A stretch of 64,000 nucleotides of DNA from Paracoccus yibinensis (GTDB taxonomy: Bacteria > Pseudomonadota > Alphaproteobacteria > Rhodobacterales > Rhodobacteraceae), in the NCBI RefSeq assembly GCF_030846195.1, contig NZ_JAVCWH010000007.1, positions 1 through 64,000 on the forward strand. Reading direction: 5' to 3'. The notes beneath the pieces were generated by a model. It was given only the letters and a program-made list of their open reading frames with translations. It was not told the DNA's origin and ran no database searches. Positions within the stretch are counted from its first letter, which is position 1; each line of letters opens with the position of its first letter. The position numbers and the translations under genes were made by a program. Shown here in pieces: positions 45,369-55,308 of this stretch.

Positions 45369-46328
45369 TCAGCGCCGGGTCCAGCCGTAAAGCGCGATCA
45401 GCTCCATCGCCACATGCGCCCCCGCGATCGCGGTGGCCCCGGTCGTGTCATAGGGGGGCGAGACCTCGACCACGTCCCCGCCGATCAGGTCGATCCCCGC
45501 CAGCCCGCGCAGCAGGGCCGCCGCCTGCCAGCTTGCCAGCCCGCCCCAGACCGGCGTGCCGGTGCCGGGCGCAAAGGCCGGGTCCAGCGCGTCGATGTCG
45601 AAGGTCACATAGACCGGGCGGTCGCCCACCACCGCGCGGATCCGGGCCAGCGTGGCGTCCACGCCGTCGCGATGCACGCCCGCCGCGTCCAGGATGGTCA
45701 CGCCCATCGTGTCGGGATTGTCGGTCCTGATCCCGATGCTGACGCTGGCCGCCGGATCCACCACCCCTTCGCGAATCGCCTTGTAAAGGAACGTCCCGTG
45801 GTCGATCCGGGCCGGATCGTCGTCCACCCAGGTGTCCGAATGGGCGTCGAACTGGATCAGCGCCACGGGGCCGCGCCGGGCGGCCACCGCCCGCAGGATC
45901 GGCAGGGTGATGGAATGATCGCCCCCCAGCGTCACCGGCGCCGCGCCCGCGTCCAGGATGGCGCCGATATGCGCCTCGATCCGCGCCGGCACTTCGGCCA
46001 CATGGGCGTAATCGAAGGCCATGTCGCCGTAATCCACGACCGTCAGCGCCGACAGCGGGTCATAGCCCCAGCCATAGGGCGCATCAAAGGCTTGCAGCGT
46101 GGAGGCTTCGCGGATGGCGCGGGGACCAAAGCGGGTGCCGGGCCGGTGCGTCACGGCCTGGTCGAAGGGAATGCCCGTCACGGCCATGTCCACCCCCGCC
46201 AGATCCTTGCTATAGCGCCGCCGCAGGAAGCTGGTCGCCCCGCCGAAGGCGTTCTCGAAGGACAGCCCGCGCGGATCGGACCGCGTAAAGGCCTGATCCA
46301 CCTGTTTCTTCGCATCCTCCAATGCCAT
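45369..46328 (-). CDS. speB: Agmatinase
   Basis: 319-residue ureohydrolase of the arginase/agmatinase family, probably splitting agmatine to putrescine and urea. Manganese ligands are in GGDHSITLP, QFDAHSDTW and TFDIDALDPAFAPGTGTP. The ATG at 46328 has GGAGG 7 bases upstream. Urea made here could be used by the urease encoded elsewhere in the window (inference). Relatives acting on guanidinobutyrate or other guanidino acids are close in sequence, so the substrate is likely but not certain. Confidence 0.85.
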   Translation of the reverse strand: MALEDAKKQVDQAFTRSDPRGLSFENAFGGATSFLRRRYSKDLAGVDMAVTGIPFDQAVTHRPGTRFGPRAIREASTLQAFDAPYGWGYDPLSALTVVDYGDMAFDYAHVAEVPARIEAHIGAILDAGAAPVTLGGDHSITLPILRAVAARRGPVALIQFDAHSDTWVDDDPARIDHGTFLYKAIREGVVDPAASVSIGIRTDNPDTMGVTILDAAGVHRDGVDATLARIRAVVGDRPVYVTFDIDALDPAFAPGTGTPVWGGLASWQAAALLRGLAGIDLIGGDVVEVSPPYDTTGATAIAGAHVAMELIALYGWTRR

Positions 46329-46419
46329 CGCTCCCTCCATGTCGCCTCGGGTCGCGGCAGAGTGGCGCGCCCGGCCCCGCGGCGCAAGATCACCGCGCCA
46401 TGTCGGTTCCGCCCACCGT

Positions 46420-46433
46420 TTGATCTGTATCAG
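46420..46433. promoter_or_regulatory. FNR box of the cytochrome c peroxidase gene
   Basis: TTGATctgtATCAG, one mismatch from the FNR consensus, centred about 73 bases before the ATG. Transcription from 41-42 bases downstream of the centre would give a leader of about 32 bases; GATACC at 46454-46459 is a fair -10. FnrP control of cytochrome c peroxidase is known in Paracoccus. Confidence 0.75.
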
Positions 46434-46499
46434 GGCAGCGGCGCAATTCGCGGGATACCCTTCGCCACGGGCGCGCGAGACCTGAAACGAGAGACAGCC

Positions 46500-47561
46500 A
46501 TGAAGACATCCCTTCTTGCTATCGCTGCGCTTGGCGCTTTGGCCCAACCGAGCCTGGCCCAGACCGAACTGCCCTCTGACGCCGACCTGCGCCGGGCCGC
46601 CCTGGAATGGTTCCAGCCCATCCCGGACACGCCCCAGGCCCCGCCGGGCAACATGCTGACCCCCGAGCGGGTCGAACTGGGCACGATGCTGTTCTTCGAT
46701 CCCCGCATGTCGCTGTCGGGGCTGTTTTCCTGCCAGTCCTGCCACAACGTGGGGCTGGGCGGCGTGGACGGGCTGACCACCTCGATCGGTCATGGCTGGC
46801 AGCAGGGGCCGCGCAACTCTCCGACCATGCTGAACGCGATCTTCAACATCGCGCAGTTCTGGGACGGCCGCGCGCCCGACCTTGCCGAACAGGCCAAGGG
46901 CCCCGTCCAGGCCGGGGTCGAGATGAACAACACCCCCGAGAACCTCATCGGGACGCTGAAGTCGATGCCCGGCTATGTCGAGGCTTTCGAGGCGGCCTTC
47001 CCCGACGAGGCGACGCCCGTCAGCTTCGACAACTTCGCACGCGCGATCGAGGCTTTCGAGGCGACCTTGATCACCCCCGACAGCGCCTTCGACCGCTATC
47101 TGAAGGGCGACGATGCGGCGATGTCCGACCAGGAAAAGCGCGGCCTTGCGGCCTTCATGGACACGGGCTGCACCGCCTGCCATTCCGGCGTGAACGTGGG
47201 CGGCCAGGATTACTATCCCTTCGGCGTGGTCGAACGGCCGGGCGGGTCGGTCCTGCCGGAAGGCGACCGGGGCCGCTTCACCGTGACGCAGACGGCCAGC
47301 GACGACTATGTCTTCCGCGCCGCGCCCCTGCGCAACGTCGCCCTGACCGCGCCCTATTTCCACTCGGGCGCCGTCTGGGATCTGCGCGAGGCGGTGCAGA
47401 TCATGTCCTCGTCGCAGCTGGGCACCGAACTGGCCGAACCCCAGGTCGAGGAGATCGTGGCCTTCCTGGGCACCCTGACCGGCAAGCAGCCCCAGATCGT
47501 GCATCCGATCCTGCCGGTGCGCGCGGCTGACAGCCCCTTGCCGCAGCCGATGCTGAAATGA
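46500..47561 (+). CDS. ccpA: Di-haem cytochrome c peroxidase
   Basis: 353-residue periplasmic enzyme that reduces hydrogen peroxide with electrons from cytochrome c. A signal peptide (MKTSLLAIAALGALAQPSLA) is followed by two c-type haem motifs, Cys78-x2-Cys81-His82 (CQSCH) and Cys224-x2-Cys227-His228 (CTACH). GRFTVTQTASDDYVFRAAPLRNVALTAPYFHSG is split by domain joins typical of bacterial CCP. The gene is preceded by an FNR box and is divergent from agmatinase. Confidence 0.94.
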   Translation: MKTSLLAIAALGALAQPSLAQTELPSDADLRRAALEWFQPIPDTPQAPPGNMLTPERVELGTMLFFDPRMSLSGLFSCQSCHNVGLGGVDGLTTSIGHGWQQGPRNSPTMLNAIFNIAQFWDGRAPDLAEQAKGPVQAGVEMNNTPENLIGTLKSMPGYVEAFEAAFPDEATPVSFDNFARAIEAFEATLITPDSAFDRYLKGDDAAMSDQEKRGLAAFMDTGCTACHSGVNVGGQDYYPFGVVERPGGSVLPEGDRGRFTVTQTASDDYVFRAAPLRNVALTAPYFHSGAVWDLREAVQIMSSSQLGTELAEPQVEEIVAFLGTLTGKQPQIVHPILPVRAADSPLPQPMLK

Positions 47562-47607
47562 TCCATCGCCCGGTCCGATCGGTCGGGCCGGGCACCCCCG
47601 AATCACC

Positions 47608-47635
47608 TTGCATCCCCTGCAATCGCCGCTATAAA
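47608..47635 (+). promoter_or_regulatory. Candidate promoter of the rpsF operon
   Basis: TTGCAT (47608-47613) and TATAAA (47630-47635) with 16 bases between, about 105 bases upstream of rpsF. The best sigma-70-like match in the 177-base gap after ccpA. Confidence 0.6.
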
Positions 47636-47738
47636 GCCGCATCCTTCCGACCGGATCTTGCAACCGGCGCAGCCTCTCGTGACGGGTGCGGAAGGGATGG
47701 CCCGTCGATGAAATGCGCCTGAAACTGAAAGGGATGCC

Positions 47739-48194
47739 ATGCCTCTGTACGAGCATGTGCTGATCGCCCGCCAGGACCTGTCGAACACGCAGGCCGAAGG
47801 GCTGATCGAACATTTCGGGACCGTGCTGGCCGACAACGGCGGCCGCGTCATCGAAAACGAATACTGGGGTGTCCGCACCCTCGCCTACAAGATCAACAAG
47901 AACCGCAAGGGCCACTATGCTTTCCTGCGTTCGGACGCGCCCTCGGCCGCCGTGCAGGAAATGGAACGCCTTGCCCGCCTGCATGACGACGTGATGCGCG
48001 TCATGACCGTGCGCGTGGACAAGCACGAGGAAGGCCCCTCGGTCCAGATGCAGAAGCGCGAAGAGCGCGGCGAGCGTGGTGACCGCGGCGATCGCGGCGA
48101 CCGTCCCCGGGGCGATCGCGACCGTGGCGACCGCGATCGCGGTGGTGATCGTGGTGACCGCGGCGAACGCCGCGAGCGGACTGAAAGGATCTGA
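47739..48194 (+). CDS. rpsF: 30S ribosomal protein S6
   Basis: 151-residue S6. The core (about 1-105) starts [15 protein letters not shown] and contains [19 protein letters not shown]. The last 44 residues are an unusual basic/acidic repeat tail made of Arg-Gly-Asp and Arg-Asp units ([20 protein letters not shown]). S6 of other bacteria can have tails that are modified with glutamate, but this composition is different. First gene of rpsF-rpsR-rplI. Confidence 0.96.
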   Translation: MPLYEHVLIARQDLSNTQAEGLIEHFGTVLADNGGRVIENEYWGVRTLAYKINKNRKGHYAFLRSDAPSAAVQEMERLARLHDDVMRVMTVRVDKHEEGPSVQMQKREERGERGDRGDRGDRPRGDRDRGDRDRGGDRGDRGERRERTERI

Positions 48195-48196
48195 TC

Positions 48197-48424
48197 ATGG
48201 CGAACAAACCGTTCTTCCGCCGCCGCAAGGTCTGCCCGTTCTCGGGCGAGAATGCGCCGGCGATCGACTACAAGGACACGCGCCTGCTGCAGCGTTACAT
48301 TTCCGAACGCGGCAAGATCGTGCCCTCGCGCATCACCGCCGTCTCGGCCAAGAAGCAGCGTGAGCTGGCCCGTGCCATCAAGCGCGCCCGCTTCCTGGCC
48401 CTGCTGCCCTATGTCGTGAAGTAA
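48197..48424 (+). CDS. rpsR: 30S ribosomal protein S18
   Basis: 75-residue S18 that pairs with S6 in the small-subunit platform. [20 protein letters not shown] and [17 protein letters not shown] segments are intact, including the N-terminal Cys. It begins two bases after the rpsF stop. Confidence 0.97.
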   Translation: MANKPFFRRRKVCPFSGENAPAIDYKDTRLLQRYISERGKIVPSRITAVSAKKQRELARAIKRARFLALLPYVVK

Positions 48425-48436
48425 GGAGACGGGGAC

Positions 48437-49018
48437 ATGCAAGTCATCCTGCTGGAACGCGTGGCCAAGCTTGGCCAGATGGGCGAAGTCGTCCGCGTCA
48501 AAGAAGGCTATGCCCGCAACTTCCTGCTGCCGCAGGGCAAGGCGCTGCGCGCATCGGACGCCAACATCAAGGCCTTCGAAGGCCGCAAGGTGCAACTGGA
48601 AGCGCAGAACGCCGAAACCAAGGCCGAGGCGCAGAAGATCGCCGACAAGCTGGACGGCCAGACCTTCGTGGTCATCCGTTCCGCGTCGGACGCCGGCGCG
48701 CTTTACGGTTCCGTGACCACCCGCGACGCGGCCGAGGCCGCGACCGAGGCCGGCTTCACGCTGGACCGCAAGCAGGTCGTCCTGAACAACCCGATCAAGG
48801 AACTGGGCCTGCACGAAGTCAACGTCGTGCTGCACCCCGAGGTCGAGGCGACCATCCTGCTGAACGTCGCGCGTTCGCCCGAGGAAGCCGAACTTCAGGC
48901 CCAGGGCAAGTCGATCCAGGATCTGGCCGCCGAGGCCGATGCCGCGGCCGAGTTCGAGATCGCGGAACTGTTCGACGACATCGGCGGCGCGTCGGACGAC
49001 AGCGACGACGACCGCTAA
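48437..49018 (+). CDS. rplI: 50S ribosomal protein L9
   Basis: 193-residue L9 with the N-terminal rRNA-binding domain [19 protein letters not shown]...[13 protein letters not shown], the long connecting helix, and the C-terminal domain. The C-terminal 40 residues are an acidic extension ([20 protein letters not shown] and Asp/Ser-rich end) beyond the E. coli length (149 aa), as in other alphaproteobacteria. A strong terminator follows. Confidence 0.96.
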   Translation: MQVILLERVAKLGQMGEVVRVKEGYARNFLLPQGKALRASDANIKAFEGRKVQLEAQNAETKAEAQKIADKLDGQTFVVIRSASDAGALYGSVTTRDAAEAATEAGFTLDRKQVVLNNPIKELGLHEVNVVLHPEVEATILLNVARSPEEAELQAQGKSIQDLAAEADAAAEFEIAELFDDIGGASDDSDDDR

Positions 49019-49043
49019 CAGGTCCTTTGGACACGCAAAGTTC

Positions 49044-49078
49044 AGGACCGCGCCGGGAAACCGGCGCGGTCCTTTTTT
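49044..49078 (+). terminator. Rho-independent terminator of the rpsF-rpsR-rplI operon
   Basis: AGGACCGCGCCGG and CCGGCGCGGTCCT form a perfect 13-bp stem with a GAAA loop, followed by a run of six T. It is 26 bases after the rplI stop. Confidence 0.95.
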
Positions 49079-49092
49079 CGTTCCGATCCAAA

Positions 49093-49121
49093 TTGTTTCC
49101 CGCCGGAACCAGACGTATCAT
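49093..49121 (+). promoter_or_regulatory. Candidate promoter of the homocysteine methyltransferase gene
   Basis: TTGTTT (49093-49098) and TATCAT (49116-49121) with a 17-base spacer, just after the rplI terminator. A start near 49128 would exclude the ATG at 49120 and supports translation from 49183. Confidence 0.5.
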
Positions 49122-49182
49122 GGACTTGATGATTGGCAGCCGTCCCCGGACGGATTTTTCGCATTATCCCGCAGGACATCCG

Positions 49183-50145
49183 ATGCCGGACCCTCTTTCC
49201 CAGCTTCTTGCCAGCCGCGACTGGCTGATGGCCGACGGGGCGACGGGGACGAACCTGTTCAACATGGGTCTGCCGTCGAATGTCGCGCCGGAACTGTGGA
49301 ATGCCGACCGCCCCGATGCGGTGCGGCGCCTGTACCAGGATGCGGTGGATGCCGGGGCCGACCTGTTCCTGACCAATACCTTCGGCGGCAATGCCAGCCG
49401 TCTTCGCCTGCAGGGCGCAGCGCATCGGGTGCGCGAACTGAACCTGACAGGCGCCGCCATGGCGCGAGAGATCGCCGATGCGTCAGACCGCAAGGTCGTG
49501 GTGGCAGGCAATATCGGCCCCACGGGCGAAATCATGGCGCCCATCGGCAATCTGTCCCACGCCCGCGCGGTCGAGATGTTCCACGAACAGGCCGAGGCGC
49601 TGAAGGAAGGCGGCGCCGATATCCTGTGGGTGGAGACCATCAGTTCCGAACAGGAATTCCGCGCCGCCGCCGAGGCCGCCCGCTTGGCCGACATGCCCTG
49701 GTGCGGCATGATGAGCTTTGACACCGCCGGCCGCACGATCATGGGCGTGACCTCGGCGCAATTGTCGGCCCTGGTGGAACGGCTGCCCAACCCGCCCGTT
49801 GCCTATGGTGCGAATTGCGGCGTGGGCGCGGCGGATCTGCTGCGGACGGTGCGCGACTTCGTGGCCTCGGGGAACGAACGGCCGATCATCGCCAAGGGCA
49901 ATGCCGGGATACCGCATCTGGAAGCCGGGCACCTGCATTATGACGGCACGCCCGAAATCATGGCGGATTACGCCTGCCTTGCCCGCGACCTGGGGGTGCG
50001 GATCATCGGCGGCTGCTGCGGCACCACGCGCGACCATCTGCGCGCCATGCGCGACGTCCTGGAATCGCGTCCCGCAGGCCCGCGCCCTTCTTTGGAGGAA
50101 ATCGCCGGGCGGCTTGGCGGATTCAGTTCCATCCAGACCATCTGA
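49183..50145 (+). CDS. bmt: Betaine-homocysteine S-methyltransferase-like enzyme
   Basis: 320-residue zinc-dependent methyltransferase that forms methionine from homocysteine. The zinc Cys residues are in YGANCGVG and IIGGCCGTT, and WLMADGATGTNLFNMGL is the N-terminal strand of the barrel. Relatives in Rhodobacteraceae are annotated as betaine-homocysteine methyltransferase (Bmt); the methyl donor cannot be proved from sequence. ATG at 49183 has AGGA 6 bases upstream. Confidence 0.85.
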   Translation: MPDPLSQLLASRDWLMADGATGTNLFNMGLPSNVAPELWNADRPDAVRRLYQDAVDAGADLFLTNTFGGNASRLRLQGAAHRVRELNLTGAAMAREIADASDRKVVVAGNIGPTGEIMAPIGNLSHARAVEMFHEQAEALKEGGADILWVETISSEQEFRAAAEAARLADMPWCGMMSFDTAGRTIMGVTSAQLSALVERLPNPPVAYGANCGVGAADLLRTVRDFVASGNERPIIAKGNAGIPHLEAGHLHYDGTPEIMADYACLARDLGVRIIGGCCGTTRDHLRAMRDVLESRPAGPRPSLEEIAGRLGGFSSIQTI

Positions 50146-50172
50146 CGGGCGGCGCCCATGCCACAGCATGAA

Positions 50173-50200
50173 AAAAGGGCCGAAAGCGTTCGGCCCTTTT
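50173..50200. terminator. Bidirectional terminator between bmt and the VPLPA-CTERM gene
   Basis: AAAAGGGCCGAA-agcg-TTCGGCCCTTTT is a perfect 12-bp stem whose A and T ends serve transcripts from both sides. Confidence 0.92.
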
Positions 50201-50217
50201 CCATTCCATCCTGCAGA

Positions 50218-50871
50218 TCAGGCGGTGCGCTGTCTCCGACGGCTCAGGACGGCCAGCCCACCCAGGGCGCCCAGCATCAGCATGCCGGCGGCAGGCAGCG
50301 GCACGGGCGCGATCTTGACCGCCCCAAGGGCGGCATCGGGCCGGCCGATATTGTCGTTTCCATTCGGATCCACGAAGAACGAGAAGGTGGTCCCGATCAG
50401 CCGGAAGCCCTCTGCCTTGCGATAGCCGTTCCCGCCCGGATAAACCTTGTCGGCGACCACCGTCACATCGGGAACGCCGCCAGGGGTTCCTGACGTGATA
50501 TAGGCAATCTCGGCATTGCTGCCGTCGCGGGCCACGAACAGGTCCAGAAACCAGGTCGCGACCAAGGCCACGCTGCGCGAGAAGACGATCTGGATATAGT
50601 TTGCGGGATTGCCCTCGATCTCGGACCCGGAAATGCCCAGGCCGTCGTTCACGCAAGCCAGTTCCGGCACCGGAGAGGTGCAGGCCTCGGGGGCACGAAT
50701 CTCGCCGCGAGAGGATGTCAGCGTCCAGTCGATAGACCCCACGCTGCCCGTCAATGTTCCAGAGGTTCCAACGGGATAGGCCGTGAAATCGATCATCGCA
50801 GCCTTCGCAGGCTCTCCGACAGCCGCCAGAGCCAATGCTGCAACGGCTATACCTTTGACATTTCTAACCAT
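50218..50871 (-). CDS. VPLPA-CTERM sorted exported protein
   Basis: 217-residue secreted or surface protein of unknown function. A signal peptide (about 1-24, ending PAKAA), a beta-rich body with few recognisable motifs (two Cys in EACTSPVPELACVNDG), and a C-terminal sorting signal: VPLPAAG, a hydrophobic segment and RRRQ. That tripartite tail is recognised by an exosortase-type enzyme, usually with extracellular polysaccharide genes; no exosortase is in the window. It stands alone in front of an AT-rich 284-base spacer. Confidence 0.88.
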   Translation of the reverse strand: MVRNVKGIAVAALALAAVGEPAKAAMIDFTAYPVGTSGTLTGSVGSIDWTLTSSRGEIRAPEACTSPVPELACVNDGLGISGSEIEGNPANYIQIVFSRSVALVATWFLDLFVARDGSNAEIAYITSGTPGGVPDVTVVADKVYPGGNGYRKAEGFRLIGTTFSFFVDPNGNDNIGRPDAALGAVKIAPVPLPAAGMLMLGALGGLAVLSRRRQRTA

Positions 50872-51155
50872 TTATCGATTCCCGTTCCCAAGCATGTGGT
50901 AGAGAAGTTCTGGCAGACAGACATCATTCAACCGCAGTATAACGCATATCGGGTATTTTGTTCCCTATCATTTTCATAAATTTTTGTTTGTTGCGCCAAT
51001 ATGATCAAATAGATGAATATGTCTGCCAATAGAGGTCGAGATCCGCGTTGCGGATATTCTCTCTGCTTCCTATCTTCGTTTCTTCCGACAAGTCCCACGT
51101 CGCCCGGCTTGGCGTCAGGCAGTCGATACGGATCCCAGCAGCCAGGACCGCGACC
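50872..51155. other. AT-rich intergenic region with inverted repeat
   Basis: 284 bases between divergent genes with a visibly AT-rich core (about 50920-51030). TGGCAGACA (50911-50919) is repeated inverted as TGTCTGCCA (51020-51028), and both are followed by ATTCA-like bases. A -10-like TATACT for the VPLPA-CTERM gene lies at 50936-50941 on the minus strand. No gene is supported. Confidence 0.5.
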
Positions 51156-51521
51156 ATGACCGAGAAACGCGACAGCAAGACATCCGTCCTTCGGGGGCTG
51201 ATGAACAAATGCCCCAATTGCGGAGAAGGCCGGTTACTGCGGGGATATCTGGCGGTGCCCGCCCAGTGCGAGGTCTGCCATGCGCCCCTCGGCCGCTATC
51301 CGGCGGCGGACGGACCGGCCTTCTTTGCCATGACCATCATGCTGTTGCTGCTGATCCCGCTGATCGGATTTACCTGGGTGCTGTTCCGGCCCAGCCCGGT
51401 CATGCTGCTGGTCATCACCGGGGTCATCACGACGGTGCTGACCCTGATCCTGCTGCGCTTCGTGAAGGGGGCGTTCATCGGCTATCTCTGGGCCAAGAAC
51501 GAACAGGACCGGGGCGCCTAG
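51156..51521 (+). CDS. DUF983 family membrane protein
   Basis: 121-residue protein with an N-terminal zinc-ribbon-like motif (CPNCGEGRLLRG...CEVCHAPL) and two hydrophobic segments (about 62-85 and 90-108). This is the DUF983 pattern, common in alphaproteobacteria and found near cytochrome oxidase or other genes; function unknown. AGGA sits before the ATG at 51156. Its stop overlaps the stop of the convergent radical SAM gene. Confidence 0.85.
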   Translation: MTEKRDSKTSVLRGLMNKCPNCGEGRLLRGYLAVPAQCEVCHAPLGRYPAADGPAFFAMTIMLLLLIPLIGFTWVLFRPSPVMLLVITGVITTVLTLILLRFVKGAFIGYLWAKNEQDRGA

Positions 51522-52597
51522 AACAGCGAAAGCTGTTCGCCCGGCTTGGGCGGCGGGCCGAAGCGGCTGCAATCCAGGGTCGCCCCCCCGGTGCGATAGC
51601 CCAATCGCCTGCGCGCCAGCCGGAACCGCTGCAAGGCCAGTTCCGCAAAGGTCCCCTGACCCTGGAAGCGATGGCCGAAGCGGGGATCGTTGTCCTTGCC
51701 GCCACGCATGGCCTGCACCCGGTTCATCACATGCGCCGCCATGCCGGGCCGATGGCGGACCAGCCAGTCGCGAAACAGCGGCGCCACCTCATGCGGCAGG
51801 CGCAGGGGAATCATGCTGGCGGTCGTCGCCCCTGCTTCCCTTGCGGCGGTCAGGATGGCCTCGATCTCGGGTTCGGTCAGGACCGGGATGACCGGCGCCA
51901 CCATGACCCGCACCGGCACCCCTTCCCCGGCCAGCCTGCGGATCATCCGCAGACGTGTCGCGGGGGCAGGTGCGCGAGGCTCCATCGCGCGGGCCAGATC
52001 GGCGTCCAGCGTCGTGATGCTGATCCCGACCGCCGCCATCCGCTTGGCCGCCAGTTCCGCCCACAAGGCCAGGTCGCGCAGCACGGTCTGGCCGCGCGTG
52101 ACCAGCGTCGCCGGATGGTTCCAGTCCGACAGCACGCGCAGGATTCCCGGCATGATCGCCAGCTTTGATTCGATGGGCTGGTATGGATCGGTATTGGTCC
52201 CAAGCGCGATCGGCGCCGGACGATAGCCGGGCCGCCCCAGTTCACGCGACAGCAGCACGGCCGCATCGGGCTTGGCGGTAATCCGCGTCTCGAAATCCAG
52301 GCCCGGCGACAGGCCAAGATATGCGTGGGTAGGCCGGGCATAGCAGTAGATGCAGCCATGTTCGCAGCCGCGATAGGGATTGATGGACCGGTCGAAGGAT
52401 ATGTCGGGCGAGGTGTTGCGCGTGATGATGCTGCGCGGGCGTTCGATAGTGACTTCGGTGCGCAGCAGGTGGTCGTCTTCCGGGATCTCCCAGCCATCCG
52501 CCTCCCGTATCCGCCGATGCGCTTCGAACCGCCCTTCGGGACGGGTATCCGTCCCGCGGGCCTTCAGGCGTTCATCGGGGTTCCGGGGCGGCAGCAT
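51518..52597 (-). CDS. PA0069-type radical SAM protein
   Basis: 359-residue radical SAM protein of the PA0069/SplB-like group. The cluster motif is GCEHGCIYCYARPTHAYLG (CxxxCxxC), and NTDPYQPIESKL and SITTLD are family motifs. It lacks the features of genuine spore photoproduct lyase, and its substrate is unknown. The family is sometimes linked to DNA repair by context, but nothing here shows it. Confidence 0.85.
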   Translation of the reverse strand: MLPPRNPDERLKARGTDTRPEGRFEAHRRIREADGWEIPEDDHLLRTEVTIERPRSIITRNTSPDISFDRSINPYRGCEHGCIYCYARPTHAYLGLSPGLDFETRITAKPDAAVLLSRELGRPGYRPAPIALGTNTDPYQPIESKLAIMPGILRVLSDWNHPATLVTRGQTVLRDLALWAELAAKRMAAVGISITTLDADLARAMEPRAPAPATRLRMIRRLAGEGVPVRVMVAPVIPVLTEPEIEAILTAAREAGATTASMIPLRLPHEVAPLFRDWLVRHRPGMAAHVMNRVQAMRGGKDNDPRFGHRFQGQGTFAELALQRFRLARRRLGYRTGGATLDCSRFGPPPKPGEQLSLF

Positions 52598-52701
52598 GAC
52601 CCCAGCCTAGAACAATCCAGGAACACTTGCCAGCATTTTGATGGGTTGATGTTCCCCTGTCCCGCGCCCATCCTGCCCTCGAACCATGTCCAGGAGGTGT
52701 C

Positions 52702-53565
52702 ATGACCGACGACTATACCCCGCCGAAGGTGTGGAAGCAGACCGGCCAGAACGGCGGCCAGTTCGCCAACATCAACCGCCCCGTGGCAGGCCCGACGCAT
52801 GACAAGGACCTGCCGGTCGGCAAGCATCCCTTGCAGCTTTACTCGCTGGCCACGCCCAACGGACAGAAGGTCACCATCATGCTGGAGGAGCTGCTGGAGG
52901 CGGGCCATGATGCCGAATACGACGCCTGGCTGATCCGCATCAGCGACGGCGACCAGTTCGGCAGCGGCTTCGTGGCCGCCAACCCCAATTCCAAGATCCC
53001 CGCGATGATGGACCATTCGGTGACGCCGCCGCGCCGGGTCTTCGAATCCGGGTCGATCCTGGTCTATCTGGCCGAAAAGTTCGGCGCCTTTCTGCCCACC
53101 GATCCCACCGCGCGGACCGAGACGATGAACTGGCTGTTCTGGCAGATGGGATCGGCGCCCTTCCTGGGCGGCGGCTTCGGGCATTTCTATGCCTATGCCC
53201 CGACAAAGATCGAATATGCCATCGACCGCTATACCATGGAAGCCAAGCGCCAGCTTGACGTTCTGAACCGCCACCTGGCGCAGAACCACTTCATGGCGGG
53301 CGACGAATATTCCATCGCCGACATGGCGATCTGGCCCTGGTACGGGCAGGTCGTTGCGGGCAAGCTGTATGGCGACGCGGCGACCTTCCTGGACGCGGGC
53401 ATCTACGGCAATGTCCGCCGCTGGCATGACGAGATCGCCGCACGACCCGCCGTGCAGCGCGGGATCATGGTCAACAAGACCTCGGGCGATCCGTCCCAGC
53501 AACTGTGGGAACGCCACGATGCGTCGGATTTCCAGACCCGGACGCAGGACAAGCTGCAAGTGTGA
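52702..53565 (+). CDS. yghU: YghU-type glutathione S-transferase
   Basis: 287-residue nu-class GST. N-terminal extension MTDDYTPPKVWKQTGQNGGQFANINRP, then a thioredoxin-like domain with LYSLATPNGQKVTIMLEE and PNSKIPAMMD (cis-Pro) and FESGSILVYLAE, then an all-helical domain. The family reduces organic hydroperoxides and uses two glutathiones (disulfide-bond reductase activity). AGGAGG is 7 bases before the ATG. Confidence 0.92.
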   Translation: MTDDYTPPKVWKQTGQNGGQFANINRPVAGPTHDKDLPVGKHPLQLYSLATPNGQKVTIMLEELLEAGHDAEYDAWLIRISDGDQFGSGFVAANPNSKIPAMMDHSVTPPRRVFESGSILVYLAEKFGAFLPTDPTARTETMNWLFWQMGSAPFLGGGFGHFYAYAPTKIEYAIDRYTMEAKRQLDVLNRHLAQNHFMAGDEYSIADMAIWPWYGQVVAGKLYGDAATFLDAGIYGNVRRWHDEIAARPAVQRGIMVNKTSGDPSQQLWERHDASDFQTRTQDKLQV

Positions 53566-53571
53566 AAACAA

Positions 53572-53690
53572 GGGGGCGCTGCCCCCCGTCCTTCGGACTC
53601 CCCCCGGGATATTTTTCCACAGAAGATAAGGTTTATTCATCTTCTGTGCTCAAATATCCTCGGGGGTCCGGGGGTGGAAACCCCCGGCTT
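53572..53690. repeat. Compound inverted repeat: copies E and F facing each other
   Basis: Copy E (53572-53614, with an extra 12-base inset GTCCTTCGGACT) and copy F (53652-53690) are in opposite orientation. Between them CACAGAAGAT (53618-53627) and ATCTTCTGTG (53639-53648) form a perfect 10-bp stem with an 11-base AT-rich loop. The whole block can fold as one long hairpin and separates yghU from the convergent ilvC. Confidence 0.8.
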
Positions 53691-53699
53691 TCTGTGGGG

Positions 53700-55304
<1,605 letters not shown>

Positions 55305-55308
<4 letters not shown>

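Noticed and set aside
44472..46499. Long open frame upstream of and in frame with ccpA
   Set aside because: It runs antisense through prfA, an intergenic repeat and agmatinase; ccpA has its own signal peptide, promoter and start at 46500.
46341..48026. Large N-terminal extension of agmatinase on the minus strand
   Set aside because: The extension is antisense to ccpA and rpsF; agmatinase has a ribosome site directly before 46328.
48060..48180. Direct repeats of a GATCGC/GACCGC pattern that could suggest a CRISPR or tandem repeat locus
   Set aside because: They are codons of the Arg-Gly-Asp tail of S6, have no spacers and are in frame.
49120..49182. Earlier ATG start for the homocysteine methyltransferase
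   Set aside because: It lies inside the predicted -10 region and has no ribosome site; 49183 has AGGA at good distance and fits family length.
51518..52597. Spore photoproduct lyase
   Set aside because: The radical SAM motif is shared, but the PA0069-type motifs and lack of sporulation in this lineage argue for a different function.
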